From Acidobacteriota bacterium (GTDB lineage Bacteria > Acidobacteriota > Vicinamibacteria > Vicinamibacterales > JAKQTR01): a stretch of 64,000 nucleotides of DNA. How positions within the stretch are numbered: position 1 is the stretch's first letter; each line of letters opens with the position of its first letter. The stretch spans positions 35,418-99,417 of the forward strand of contig JAPKZO010000018.1 in the NCBI GenBank assembly GCA_026393755.1, in the 5' to 3' direction. The notes beneath the pieces are model-generated. The model saw only the letters and a list, made by a program, of their open reading frames with translations. It had not been told where the DNA came from and ran no database searches. A program made the position numbers and the translations under genes. Of this stretch, positions 52,441 through 60,392 are shown piece after piece.

Positions 52441-54189
52441 GTGGACGATCGGATCGTTCGTCTCGAGTCCACGGTCGACACACTCCGTGCAGAGATGCTG
52501 GCGCTTCAGCGACGCCTCGACGCGCTGGAGGCCGGGCGCCTCGCGGGTCAGACCGGCGAGTCTGACGCTCTTGCCGAAGAGTCTGCCCTTACCCAGGCGC
52601 AGGCGGCTCCGGCCGTTGCCGCTTCCCGCGGCTGGCGCGATCCGCTTCTCGTCGTGTCCCTCCTCGGCCGACTGTTTCTCGTTCTGGCCGGCGGATTCTT
52701 CCTGCGCGCGATGACCGACACAGGGGTGCTCGATCAACCGGTCGGCGTCGCACTGGGATTCGCGTACGGCTTGGTGTGGCTCGGACTGACCGACCGTGCG
52801 GGCGCGCGCCAGCACGTGCCGAGCGCTGTGTTTCACGCGATCGCGGCCGCGATGGTTGCGTTCCCGCTGCTGCTCGAAGCCACAACCAAGTTCAAAGTCC
52901 TGTCCGGCGCGGATGGCGCCCTGGTCATCGCCGTGTTGACAGCCGGCCTGCTTGCGGTCGCGTGGCGCCGGCGTCTGCACGCGGTCGCGTGGGTCACGGT
53001 CATGGTGGCGCTGCCGACCAGCATCTTCATGCTGGCCAAGACGGGCGTCGTCGTGCCGTTTGCCGGCTATCTCATCGCCTTCGGCGTGGCCACCTTGTGG
53101 ATGGGATACTCACTCGACTGGCGGGCGATCCGGTGGCCTGTGGCGCTGGCCGCCGACATGGTCGTCCTCGGAGTGACGATGCGCGCGCTGGCGCCTGAAC
53201 ATCTGGACGCACCACAGATCGCCATGGTCGTGCAGTTGTCCCTGCTGAGCGCGTACGTGGTCAGCATCGCGATCCGCACGCTCGTGCGCGGGCGCAACGT
53301 GATTCCTTTCGAGGTCGTCCAAACGACGCTCGCCCTGATTGTCGGCTTTGGCGGCGCCGTCTCGGTGACCAGAGCCACGGGCGCTCTTCCGACGATGCTG
53401 GGAGTCGCCAACCTGATCTTCGGGGCGGCGTGCTACGGCGTGGCCTTTGCGTTTATCGACCGGCGCGAAGACCGCGGCCGCAACGTGTACTTCTACACGA
53501 CGCTCGCGCTCGTGCTCGTGGTTGCCGGCCTCACGCTCCTGGTCGGCGAGCAGTGGCTCGGCGCAGTGTTCGCGGGGCTCGCGGTGGTGGCGGCCGGATT
53601 GTGGTCTCGGGTTGGACGCCTCTTTATGCTGCTCCACGGCGCAGCCTACATCGTTGCGGCCGGCATCGTGTCCGGCACGTTGAACTACTGCACCTGGGCA
53701 GTGGCCGGGGCCGCCGTCGGGCCGTGGGCAATGCCGGGTGCCGCCATCCTCGTGGTGCTCGCCGCCGGTGCGTTGTCGGCAGGGCTGGCCTCGGTGCAGC
53801 CGGAGTCGGACGGCAGTGCATTCGCGAGCGGGCCGAGGTTCGTCATCATCCTGATCTTTGTGTGGGCCGCCGGGGGCTGCGTCGTTGGCTACCTCGCCCC
53901 CGTGATGGGAGCGCTGACCGACCGCAGCGTGGACCCGGGTATCCTGGCCACGGTCCGCACCGGAGTGCTCGCACTGGCGACGCTCGTCGTGGCCTGGATC
54001 GGCCGCCACGACCGGTTCCGAGAGTGGGGATGGCTGGTCTATCCGCTCTTGATCGGGACGGGGCTGAAGATGGTGGCCCAGGACTTCACCACCTCACGTC
54101 CCGCGACCCTGTTTATCGCGATGGCTCTCTACGGCGCCGCGCTCATCGTCGCGCCGCGCCTGCGAAGAGGTCGCGTCCAGGGGACGTAG
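52441..54189 (+). CDS. Polytopic membrane protein with N-terminal coiled coil (DUF2339-like)
   Basis: A 582-residue protein: a short coiled coil (DDRIVRLESTVDTLRAEMLALQ, then RRLDALEAG; about 1-35), an acidic/Gln-rich linker, then about 15 hydrophobic helices filling the rest. The arrangement resembles DUF2339, whose function is unknown. GTG 52441 has GGGAGG four bases upstream. It follows the cytochrome operon by 150 bases including a palindrome and so probably has its own transcript. Confidence 0.65.
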   Translation: MDDRIVRLESTVDTLRAEMLALQRRLDALEAGRLAGQTGESDALAEESALTQAQAAPAVAASRGWRDPLLVVSLLGRLFLVLAGGFFLRAMTDTGVLDQPVGVALGFAYGLVWLGLTDRAGARQHVPSAVFHAIAAAMVAFPLLLEATTKFKVLSGADGALVIAVLTAGLLAVAWRRRLHAVAWVTVMVALPTSIFMLAKTGVVVPFAGYLIAFGVATLWMGYSLDWRAIRWPVALAADMVVLGVTMRALAPEHLDAPQIAMVVQLSLLSAYVVSIAIRTLVRGRNVIPFEVVQTTLALIVGFGGAVSVTRATGALPTMLGVANLIFGAACYGVAFAFIDRREDRGRNVYFYTTLALVLVVAGLTLLVGEQWLGAVFAGLAVVAAGLWSRVGRLFMLLHGAAYIVAAGIVSGTLNYCTWAVAGAAVGPWAMPGAAILVVLAAGALSAGLASVQPESDGSAFASGPRFVIILIFVWAAGGCVVGYLAPVMGALTDRSVDPGILATVRTGVLALATLVVAWIGRHDRFREWGWLVYPLLIGTGLKMVAQDFTTSRPATLFIAMALYGAALIVAPRLRRGRVQGT

Positions 54190-54332
54190 CCCCCGACCAG
54201 ACATCGCAGAAGCTGCAGCAGTTGGCGCCTGATGATCTGGCAGTTTCTGCTACGCCACTACCAGGAACGCACGGGAACTCGAGCATTTCCTCGACAATCC
54301 GCGGCGGCATCGGTCCTGCAAGACGACGATGT

Positions 54333-54911
54333 ATGATGCAGCCGATGCCGCGTGTGCCTCCGCTCGATCGTCCCGCCACGTATGACGACCTGATGAAGGT
54401 CCCCGACATCATGGTTGCGGAGATCGTGGATGGCGAGTTGCACGCCACGCCGAGACCGGCGACGAAGCACGCGCGGGCGTACTCGTCGCTCGGCATCCGG
54501 ATCGGCGGACCGTACGACCATGGAATCGGCGGACCAGGCGGGTGGTGGATCCTCGACGAGCCCGAACTCCATCTGGGGCGCGACGTGCTGGTGCCCGACC
54601 TCGCCGGGTGGCGGCGGGAGCGTATGCCCCAGTTGCCCGACGCGGCCCACTTCACCATGCCGCCCGACTGGATCTGCGAGATTCTGTCGCCCTCGACGGC
54701 CAAGCTCGATCGGACCAAGAAGTTGGCCGTCTACGCCCGCGAAGGCGTGCGCCACGCGTGGTTGCTCGATCCGCTGGATCGGACGCTCGAGGTGCTGCGG
54801 CTCGACAACGGCCGCTGGACGATCATGGCCACACACAGTGACGCCGAAGTCGTGCGCGTCGAGCCGTTCGCCGACATCGAACTGGAACTGAGCGCGCTCT
54901 GGGCGGACTGA
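54333..54911 (+). CDS. Uma2-family putative endonuclease (DUF820)
   Basis: A 192-residue protein of the Uma2/DUF820 PD-(D/E)XK superfamily. Landmarks: VAEIVDGELHATP, LDEPELHLGRDVLVPDLAGWR (catalytic Asp region), WICEILSPSTAKLDRTKKLAVYAREGVRHAWLLDP (Glu, Lys). These proteins are abundant in cyanobacteria and other environmental bacteria with unclear roles. The adjacent ATGs at 54333/54336 or the ATG at 54345 (MPRVPP) are possible starts. It lies just before a Phd-PIN locus. Confidence 0.85.
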   Translation: MMQPMPRVPPLDRPATYDDLMKVPDIMVAEIVDGELHATPRPATKHARAYSSLGIRIGGPYDHGIGGPGGWWILDEPELHLGRDVLVPDLAGWRRERMPQLPDAAHFTMPPDWICEILSPSTAKLDRTKKLAVYAREGVRHAWLLDPLDRTLEVLRLDNGRWTIMATHSDAEVVRVEPFADIELELSALWAD

Positions 54912-54958
54912 CGGCTTGAGCGGGCGGCGGCCCGGAACGACAGACCTCCCCGTGGCGG

Positions 54959-55007
54959 TTGCGGCATCGTTCAGAAAAGGCTATTCTAGCCATATGAAAA
55001 GGGCTAG
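54959..55007 (+). promoter_or_regulatory. Promoter and operator of a Phd-PIN locus
   Basis: TTGCGG (54959-54964), 17 bases, TATTCT (54982-54987); predicted start about 54994, the A of the antitoxin ATG. An inverted repeat CTAGCC-N10-GGCTAG (54986-55007) overlaps the -10 end and the start codon, a plausible operator for autoregulation. No Shine-Dalgarno is seen within 12 bases. Confidence 0.55.
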
Positions 55008-55293
55008 TATCACCGAAATGAAGAACGGCCTGAGCGCGCTCATCGATCGCGTCCGCCACGGCGACGCCATCGTCATCGAGGATCGGGGTGTGCCGGTCGC
55101 CAGGCTCGAGCCGGTCTCTGCCCCGGGCCGGAACAGTTCCGACGGCCGGATCGCGCGGCTGGTGCGCCAGGGTGTGGTCAGGTCCGCCGGCTCCGCGCCG
55201 CCCAAGCGGATCCTCGCCGCCGATCCGCCGTCTCCCAAGGGCGGGTTCAGCCTCAGCCACGCGATCATCGACGAGCGCCGGAACGGGCGATGA
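54994..55293 (+). CDS. Phd/YefM-family antitoxin
   Basis: A 99-residue antitoxin: MKRASITEMKNGLSALIDRV then GDAIVIEDRGVPVARLEPV is the Phd/YefM DNA-binding core; the tail (from about 55) is Pro/Ser/Arg-rich and would bind the toxin. The frame opens at 54916, but the ATG at 54994 begins the family sequence and matches the promoter position. It overlaps the PIN gene by four bases (ATGA). Confidence 0.87.
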   Translation: MKRASITEMKNGLSALIDRVRHGDAIVIEDRGVPVARLEPVSAPGRNSSDGRIARLVRQGVVRSAGSAPPKRILAADPPSPKGGFSLSHAIIDERRNGR

Positions 55294-55724
55294 GGTTCTG
55301 GGATAGCTCGGCGCTTGTGCCGTTGCTGGCGGCCGAACCGATGACCGGGCTCATTCACGAGCGTTACCTGCAGGATCCGGAGGTTGCCGTCTGGTGGGGC
55401 ACGCCGGTGGAATGCGCCTCGGCTATCGCCAGGCTCGAGCGCGAAGACGCGCTGTCGGCGAAAGATGCGGCCACCGCGTTCGCGCGGCTCGACGCGCTGG
55501 CAGCGGCCTGGGTGCAGGTGGAACCGCGAGACGAAATCCGGGAAACGGCGCGCCGGTTGCTGCGCGTTCATCCGCTGCGGGCGGCAGACGCTCTCCAACT
55601 TGCCGCAGCGTTCGCGTGCGCCGAGCGCCGGCCATCCACACTGACATTCGTCACACTCGACGACCGGTTGCGCACGGCGGCTGGCCGGGAAGGCTTCGAC
55701 CTTCTGGAACTGACCGCCGGTTGA
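55290..55724 (+). CDS. PIN-domain toxin (VapC-like)
   Basis: A 144-residue PIN RNase candidate. Acidic residues line up in MRFWDSSALVPLL (Asp5), TPVECASAIAR (Glu), RAADALQLAAAF (Asp) and FVTLDDRLRTAAGREGFDLL (Asp). Intact, of normal length and translationally coupled to the Phd antitoxin upstream. Family members cleave tRNA or rRNA; no specific target can be assigned. Confidence 0.88.
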   Translation: MRFWDSSALVPLLAAEPMTGLIHERYLQDPEVAVWWGTPVECASAIARLEREDALSAKDAATAFARLDALAAAWVQVEPRDEIRETARRLLRVHPLRAADALQLAAAFACAERRPSTLTFVTLDDRLRTAAGREGFDLLELTAG

Positions 55725-55768
55725 GTCCAGCCGGTCGGCCAATCGCCAAATCGGTCGGCCTCGCGAAT

Positions 55769-56767
55769 CTAATTCCCCAACGCGGCGATCGCTTTTGCTG
55801 CCCACTCCGGATCGTCGAGCATCGCGCGGCCGATACCAACGATGTCGGCGTCACCAGTCGTGACGATGCGGTCGGCGTGCGCGGGGTCGGCGATGCCGCC
55901 CGCCACCATCACCGGCACCGTGACGGTCTTCTTGATCGCGGCGGCGTAGGGCACGAAGTAACCCGGGCCCCGCCCGGGATCATCCGATCCGGCCAGGCCC
56001 CCGGACACGTCGATGAGTGCGGCTCCGGCGATGGCAAGTCGTTCCGCCATCCGGCACGCGGCATCGAGTTGGAAGCCCCCCGGGTATTCATCGTGAGCGC
56101 CCAGCCGGACAAACACCGGGAACGATGCGCCGACGCGTTGACCGACGGCCGCGAGCACGTCGAGAACGGCCCGCCCTCGTCGATCCTCATCGCCGCCGAA
56201 CTCGTCATTCCGGAGATTGGTCAACGGAGAGAGGAATTGGGACAGCAGGAAGCCATGAGCGGCATGCAGTTCCACCGCCTGGAATCCGGCGTTCTGCGCG
56301 CGCCCGGCCGCGTCGGCGAACGCGTTGGCGACGCCGGCCATCTGCTCGCGGGTGGCCGCCTCGGGAACCTCTCCGTGAGGCTCTCGGCGATGGCGAATGG
56401 CCGACGGCCCGAGCGGGATCAGACCGCCCGTCACCTTGGATGACGTGCGCGAGCCTGCGTGCGAAATCTGCAGACACGCGACAGCGCCTTCGGCCCGGAT
56501 CGCCGAGGCCAGCCTGGTGAGGCCGGCCTCGCAGGCATCGCTGAAGACACCGAGCTGCGTGCCGCTATGCCGCCCCCGCGGATGCACGAACGCATGCTCG
56601 ACGATGACGAGGCCGCAGCCGGCCGCCGCGCGGACGCGGTGGTACTCGACGATGGCGTCGGTGACCAGGCCTTCGGGGGTCGCTTTGCCGGACCACATCG
56701 GCGGCATCGCGATCCGGTTCCGAAGGGTCAGGCCCGAGAACGACAGCGGGCTCAGCAGCGCGCTCAT
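55769..56767 (-). CDS. Old-yellow-enzyme family NADH:flavin oxidoreductase
   Basis: A 332-residue FMN-dependent ene-reductase (TIM barrel). Elements: LTLRNRIAMPPMWS at the N-terminus, ELHAAHGFLLSQFLSPLTN with the substrate-binding His-X-X-His, YPGGF and VMVAGGI(AD) near the phosphate site, with GIGRAMLDDP near the end. The length fits the short YqjM-like class without an FeS domain. Its ATG overlaps by four bases the stop of a small membrane gene, so the two are coupled. Confidence 0.87.
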   Translation of the reverse strand: MSALLSPLSFSGLTLRNRIAMPPMWSGKATPEGLVTDAIVEYHRVRAAAGCGLVIVEHAFVHPRGRHSGTQLGVFSDACEAGLTRLASAIRAEGAVACLQISHAGSRTSSKVTGGLIPLGPSAIRHRREPHGEVPEAATREQMAGVANAFADAAGRAQNAGFQAVELHAAHGFLLSQFLSPLTNLRNDEFGGDEDRRGRAVLDVLAAVGQRVGASFPVFVRLGAHDEYPGGFQLDAACRMAERLAIAGAALIDVSGGLAGSDDPGRGPGYFVPYAAAIKKTVTVPVMVAGGIADPAHADRIVTTGDADIVGIGRAMLDDPEWAAKAIAALGN

Positions 56768-56940
56768 CGCTTCGTGTCGTCCATCAGGCGCAGAGCGATG
56801 GCGAACATCAGCATACCGATCGCGCCACGCCAGTAGCCCTGCGGCCCGAGCAAAAATCCAATTCTTGCGAAAGCCAGATACGTCCCGATGACGAATGCCA
56901 ACGCGGACAGCAGAATCAAGGTCCAGCAGATGTTCTTCAT
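56764..56940 (-). CDS. Small hydrophobic protein (58 aa) coupled to the OYE gene
   Basis: A 58-residue frame MKNICWTLILLSALAFVIGT.. with two hydrophobic helices (about 5-25 and 38-52) and a basic end. GGAG lies six bases before the ATG, and its TGA overlaps the ATG of the oxidoreductase gene (ATGA), suggesting translational coupling. I do not recognise a family. It may anchor or feed the enzyme. Real gene likely because of RBS and coupling. Confidence 0.62.
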   Translation of the reverse strand: MKNICWTLILLSALAFVIGTYLAFARIGFLLGPQGYWRGAIGMLMFAIALRLMDDTKR

Positions 56941-57033
56941 TGGTCACTCCCGGTGAACGCTAATAGTTAACCCCGACCCCAGACCCCCGCCTTCCCGCCA
57001 AAAGCGGACGCGGCCGTTCCCGTGCCCCTGGCA

Positions 57034-57059
57034 CGCCGTAGCCAACGGCGAAGGCGGCG
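57034..57059. repeat. REP-family imperfect hairpin (copy 2)
   Basis: CGCCGTAGCC-AACG-GCGAAGGCGGCG, in the 140-base gap between the small membrane gene and the radical-SAM activase. Shares the GCC.(A)GCC..GGCGAAGGCGG pattern with copies at 48183 and 60356. Confidence 0.55.
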
Positions 57060-57081
57060 GCGCCATGATACTCTGATTTCC

Positions 57082-57987
57082 GTGACCGGTAACGTCCTCA
57101 AGATCGAGCGCTTTGCGGTGCACGACGGCCCGGGGATTCGCACGACTGTGTTCCTCAAGGGCTGCCCGCTGCGGTGCACGTGGTGCCACAGCCCGGAGAG
57201 CCAGACGGCGGCGCCGGAGTTGATGTTCCGCCAGGATCGGTGCATCGGCTGCGGCGAGTGTGTGGACGACTGCCGATTGGGCGCGATTCGCCTGATGGAC
57301 GGCCAGCCGGTAATGGACGTGTCGGTCTGCCGGCGGTGCGGCGATTGCGCCGAGGGCTGTCCGACCGGTGCCCGGACGCGGGTCGGATCCGTGATGACCG
57401 AGTCGCAGGTGCTTCAGGAGATTGCGCAGGACACGATCTTTTTCGACCAGTCCGGCGGCGGCGTGACGTTTTCGGGGGGCGAACCGCTGATGCAGGCCGA
57501 GTTCCTGATGGCACTGCTCGACGGCTGCCGGGCGCGTCGCATCCACACGGCTGTTGACACGTGCGGAGCCGCCCCGAGCGAGGCGCTGGCCCGCGTCGCG
57601 GATCGCGCCGATCTACTCCTCTTCGACCTCAAGCACCTCGATGACGCGCGTCATCGCCAGTTGACCGGATCGTCCAACGTCCAGATTCTCGCCAACCTTG
57701 CGGCGCTCGCCGATCGCACGGCGAACGTCATTGTGCGGTTTCCGCTGGTGCCCGAGGTCAATGACGGTTCGGACCATATCGCACAACTGGGGCGCTTTGT
57801 CCGGTCGATTGGATTGTCACGCATCGACGTCCTGCCGTACCATCGAGCGGGATCTGGCAAGTACCCGGCGCTCGGTCGCGAATATGCGCTTTCCGGATCC
57901 GAACCTCCATCGGGCGACGACCGCGCCCGCGCCGTACGCATTTTGACCGACTGCGGCCTGCAGGCCGCAGCGGGAGGCAGACCATGA
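57082..57987 (+). CDS. Glycyl-radical enzyme activating protein (radical SAM)
   Basis: A 301-residue radical SAM activase. The SAM cluster motif CPLRCTWC (Cys-X3-Cys-X2-Cys, about residues 29-36) is followed by a ferredoxin-type insert with CIGCGECVDDC and CRRCGDCAEGCP (two extra [4Fe-4S] clusters), typical of activases for non-PFL glycyl-radical enzymes. Other elements: GVTFSGGEPLMQAEFL and VDTCG. GTG 57082 begins TGNVLKIERFAVHDGPGIRTT, the family start. It overlaps the radical-enzyme gene by four bases (ATGA), so the pair is coupled. Confidence 0.93.
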   Translation: MTGNVLKIERFAVHDGPGIRTTVFLKGCPLRCTWCHSPESQTAAPELMFRQDRCIGCGECVDDCRLGAIRLMDGQPVMDVSVCRRCGDCAEGCPTGARTRVGSVMTESQVLQEIAQDTIFFDQSGGGVTFSGGEPLMQAEFLMALLDGCRARRIHTAVDTCGAAPSEALARVADRADLLLFDLKHLDDARHRQLTGSSNVQILANLAALADRTANVIVRFPLVPEVNDGSDHIAQLGRFVRSIGLSRIDVLPYHRAGSGKYPALGREYALSGSEPPSGDDRARAVRILTDCGLQAAAGGRP

Positions 57988-60344
57988 CCGATCGCGTATC
58001 ACGGCTCAGAGACCAAAGCCTGAAGGCCGAGCCGTGGATCTCGAGCGAACGTGCGGAACTGATGACGCGGTTCTACCGTGACCATGCCGCGGGGCTATCG
58101 GTGCCGGTCGCCCGTGCGCGATCGCTGGCGTACGTCCTCGAGCACAAGACCATCTGCATCAATCCGGGCGAACTGATTGTCGGAGAACGCGGGCCGTCCC
58201 CGAAGGGCACGCCGACCTATCCCGAGTTGTGCTGTCACTCGCAGGGCGATCTCGACATCATCGACCGCCGCGAGAAGATCCGTTTCTCGGTCACCGATGA
58301 CGTCCGTGCGGTATACGCGAAGGACGTGATTCCATTCTGGCGCGGCCGATCGATTCGCGACATCATGTTCGGCCACATGACCGGCGAGTGGAAGTCGGCG
58401 TACGAGGCCGGCGTGTTCACCGAGTTCATGGAGCAGCGAGCCCCGGGCCACACGGTCGTCGACGGCAAGATTTACCGGCACGGCCTGCGCGATTTCATCA
58501 GCCGCATCGACAGCAAGCTGGCCGCAACGGATCTGTTGGCGGACCCGCGAGCCTTCGACAAGCGCGAGCAGCTGACGGCGATGCGCATCGCCGCCGAAGC
58601 CGTCATCCGCAGCGCCGAACGCCACGCCGAACTCGCCGAACAGATGGCGGTCGCCGAAACGGATGCCACGCGCCGTGCGGAACTGCAGCGCATCGCGTCG
58701 AACTGCCGCCGCGTACCCGCCCACGCGCCGCGCGATTTCTGGGAGGCGCTGCAGGCCTACTGGTTTATCCATCTGGGGGTCGTCACCGAGCTGAACACCT
58801 GGGATTCATTCTGCCCCGGCCGGCTCGATCAGCACCTCAACCCGTTCTACCAGGCGGGCCTCCAGTCGGGCGGGCTCACCGAGGATCAGGCCCGCGAGCT
58901 GCTGGCGTGCTTCTGGATCAAGTTCAACAACCAGCCCGCGCCGCCGAAGGTCGGCGTGACGGCGGCCGAGAGCGGCACGTACACGGACTTCTGCAACATC
59001 AACTCCGGCGGTCTGACCCCGGAAGGCGCTGACGGTGTCAACGACGTCACGTATCTCGTGCTCGACACGGTTGACGAAATGCGGATTCTGCAGCCTTCGT
59101 CGAACATCCAGCTGAGCTCGCGGAATCCCGATCGCTTTCTGAAGCGCGCGGCCGAGATCGTGCGAAAGGGCTGGGGACAGCCGTCGATCTTCAACGCAGA
59201 CGTCGTCGTGGAGGAACTGTTGCGCCAAGGCAAGTCGCTCGAGGACGCCCGGTGCGGCGGTACCAGCGGGTGCGTCGAAGTGGGCGCGTTCGGCAAGGAG
59301 GCCTACATCCTCACCGGGTACTTCAATCTGCCGAAGGTGCTGGAGATCACCCTGCACAACGGGCTCGATCCTCGCACCGGCGCGCAGGTTGGGATCGAGA
59401 CCGGCGACCCGATCGCCTGGCAGACATACGACGAGGCCTTCGCCGCGTTCAGCCGACAGCTGAGGCACTTTGTCGACGTGAAGGTGCGCGGCAATCAGGT
59501 GATCGAGCGGATCTACGCGACCGAGATGCCGGCGCCGTTCCTGTCGATCCTGATTGACGACTGCATCGATCGAGCGAAGGACTACAACGACGGCGGCGCC
59601 CGGTACAACACCACCTACATGATGCCGGTCGGGCCCGCCACGACCTCCGACAGCCTCGCGTCAATCAAGTCGCACGTCTTCGAGCGCCGCGACATCACGA
59701 TGGCGGCCTTGATCGACGCCCTGCGTACCAACTTCAAGGGCAGGGAAGCCCTGCGTCAAACGCTCTGGAACGCGACGCCGCGCTACGGCAACGACGATCC
59801 CTACGCCGATGCGATCCTGGTCGCTATTTGCGATCTGTTGCACGAGACGCTCGACGGCCGACCCAACACCAGGGGCGGGGAGTATCACGTCAATTACCTG
59901 TCGACGACGTGCCACGTGTATTTCGGGTCGGTGACGGGGGCGACGCCCGACGGCCGGAAGGCGTACGAACCGGTGTCGGACGGCATTTCGCCGGTGCAGG
60001 GCGCCGACCGCCGGGGCCCGACGGCGGTGCTGAAGTCGGCGAGCCGCTTCAATCACTCGCGAACCGGCGGCACGCTGCTGAATCAGAAGTTCACGCCGCA
60101 GGTCGTCGCGGGCGAAGACGGGCTCGAGAAGATCGCGCATCTGGTCCGCGCCTACTTCCGCATGGGCGGTCATCACATCCAGTTCAACGTCGTGACGGCC
60201 GAGACGTTGTGCGAGGCGCAGCGGCATCCCGAAAAGCACCGCGACCTGATCGTGCGCGTGGCGGGCTACAGCGATTACTTTTGCGACCTGACCAGGCCGC
60301 TGCAGGACGAGATCATCGCCAGGACCGAGCACCAGGGGTTCTAG
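57984..60344 (+). CDS. Glycyl-radical enzyme resembling trans-4-hydroxy-L-proline dehydratase
   Basis: A 786-residue glycyl-radical enzyme. The active-site Cys430 and Glu432 are in GGTSGCVEVGAFGKEAY; the radical Gly761 lies in VRVAGYSDYF, 26 residues from the end. The sequence closely follows what I recall of hydroxyproline dehydratase (HypD): ERGPSPKGTPTYPE, FTEFMEQRAPGHTV, PGRLDQHLNPFY and QPSSN.. are shared, and the Cys-to-Gly spacing is the same. This would convert trans-4-hydroxyproline to pyrroline-carboxylate under anaerobic conditions. No proC is beside it, so the substrate is provisional. Oxygen-sensitive enzyme. Confidence 0.83.
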   Translation: MTDRVSRLRDQSLKAEPWISSERAELMTRFYRDHAAGLSVPVARARSLAYVLEHKTICINPGELIVGERGPSPKGTPTYPELCCHSQGDLDIIDRREKIRFSVTDDVRAVYAKDVIPFWRGRSIRDIMFGHMTGEWKSAYEAGVFTEFMEQRAPGHTVVDGKIYRHGLRDFISRIDSKLAATDLLADPRAFDKREQLTAMRIAAEAVIRSAERHAELAEQMAVAETDATRRAELQRIASNCRRVPAHAPRDFWEALQAYWFIHLGVVTELNTWDSFCPGRLDQHLNPFYQAGLQSGGLTEDQARELLACFWIKFNNQPAPPKVGVTAAESGTYTDFCNINSGGLTPEGADGVNDVTYLVLDTVDEMRILQPSSNIQLSSRNPDRFLKRAAEIVRKGWGQPSIFNADVVVEELLRQGKSLEDARCGGTSGCVEVGAFGKEAYILTGYFNLPKVLEITLHNGLDPRTGAQVGIETGDPIAWQTYDEAFAAFSRQLRHFVDVKVRGNQVIERIYATEMPAPFLSILIDDCIDRAKDYNDGGARYNTTYMMPVGPATTSDSLASIKSHVFERRDITMAALIDALRTNFKGREALRQTLWNATPRYGNDDPYADAILVAICDLLHETLDGRPNTRGGEYHVNYLSTTCHVYFGSVTGATPDGRKAYEPVSDGISPVQGADRRGPTAVLKSASRFNHSRTGGTLLNQKFTPQVVAGEDGLEKIAHLVRAYFRMGGHHIQFNVVTAETLCEAQRHPEKHRDLIVRVAGYSDYFCDLTRPLQDEIIARTEHQGF

Positions 60345-60355
60345 CGGCCTTGGGC

Positions 60356-60392
60356 GCCGTAGCCCTTCGAGATGCTCAGGGCGAAGGCGGCT
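60356..60392. repeat. REP-family imperfect hairpin (copy 3), between convergent genes
   Basis: CGCCGTAGCCC...GGGCGAAGGCGGC with a 13-base loop, between the glycyl-radical gene (60344) and guaA, whose stop codon (60391-60393) it touches. Likely works as a bidirectional terminator. Confidence 0.55.
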
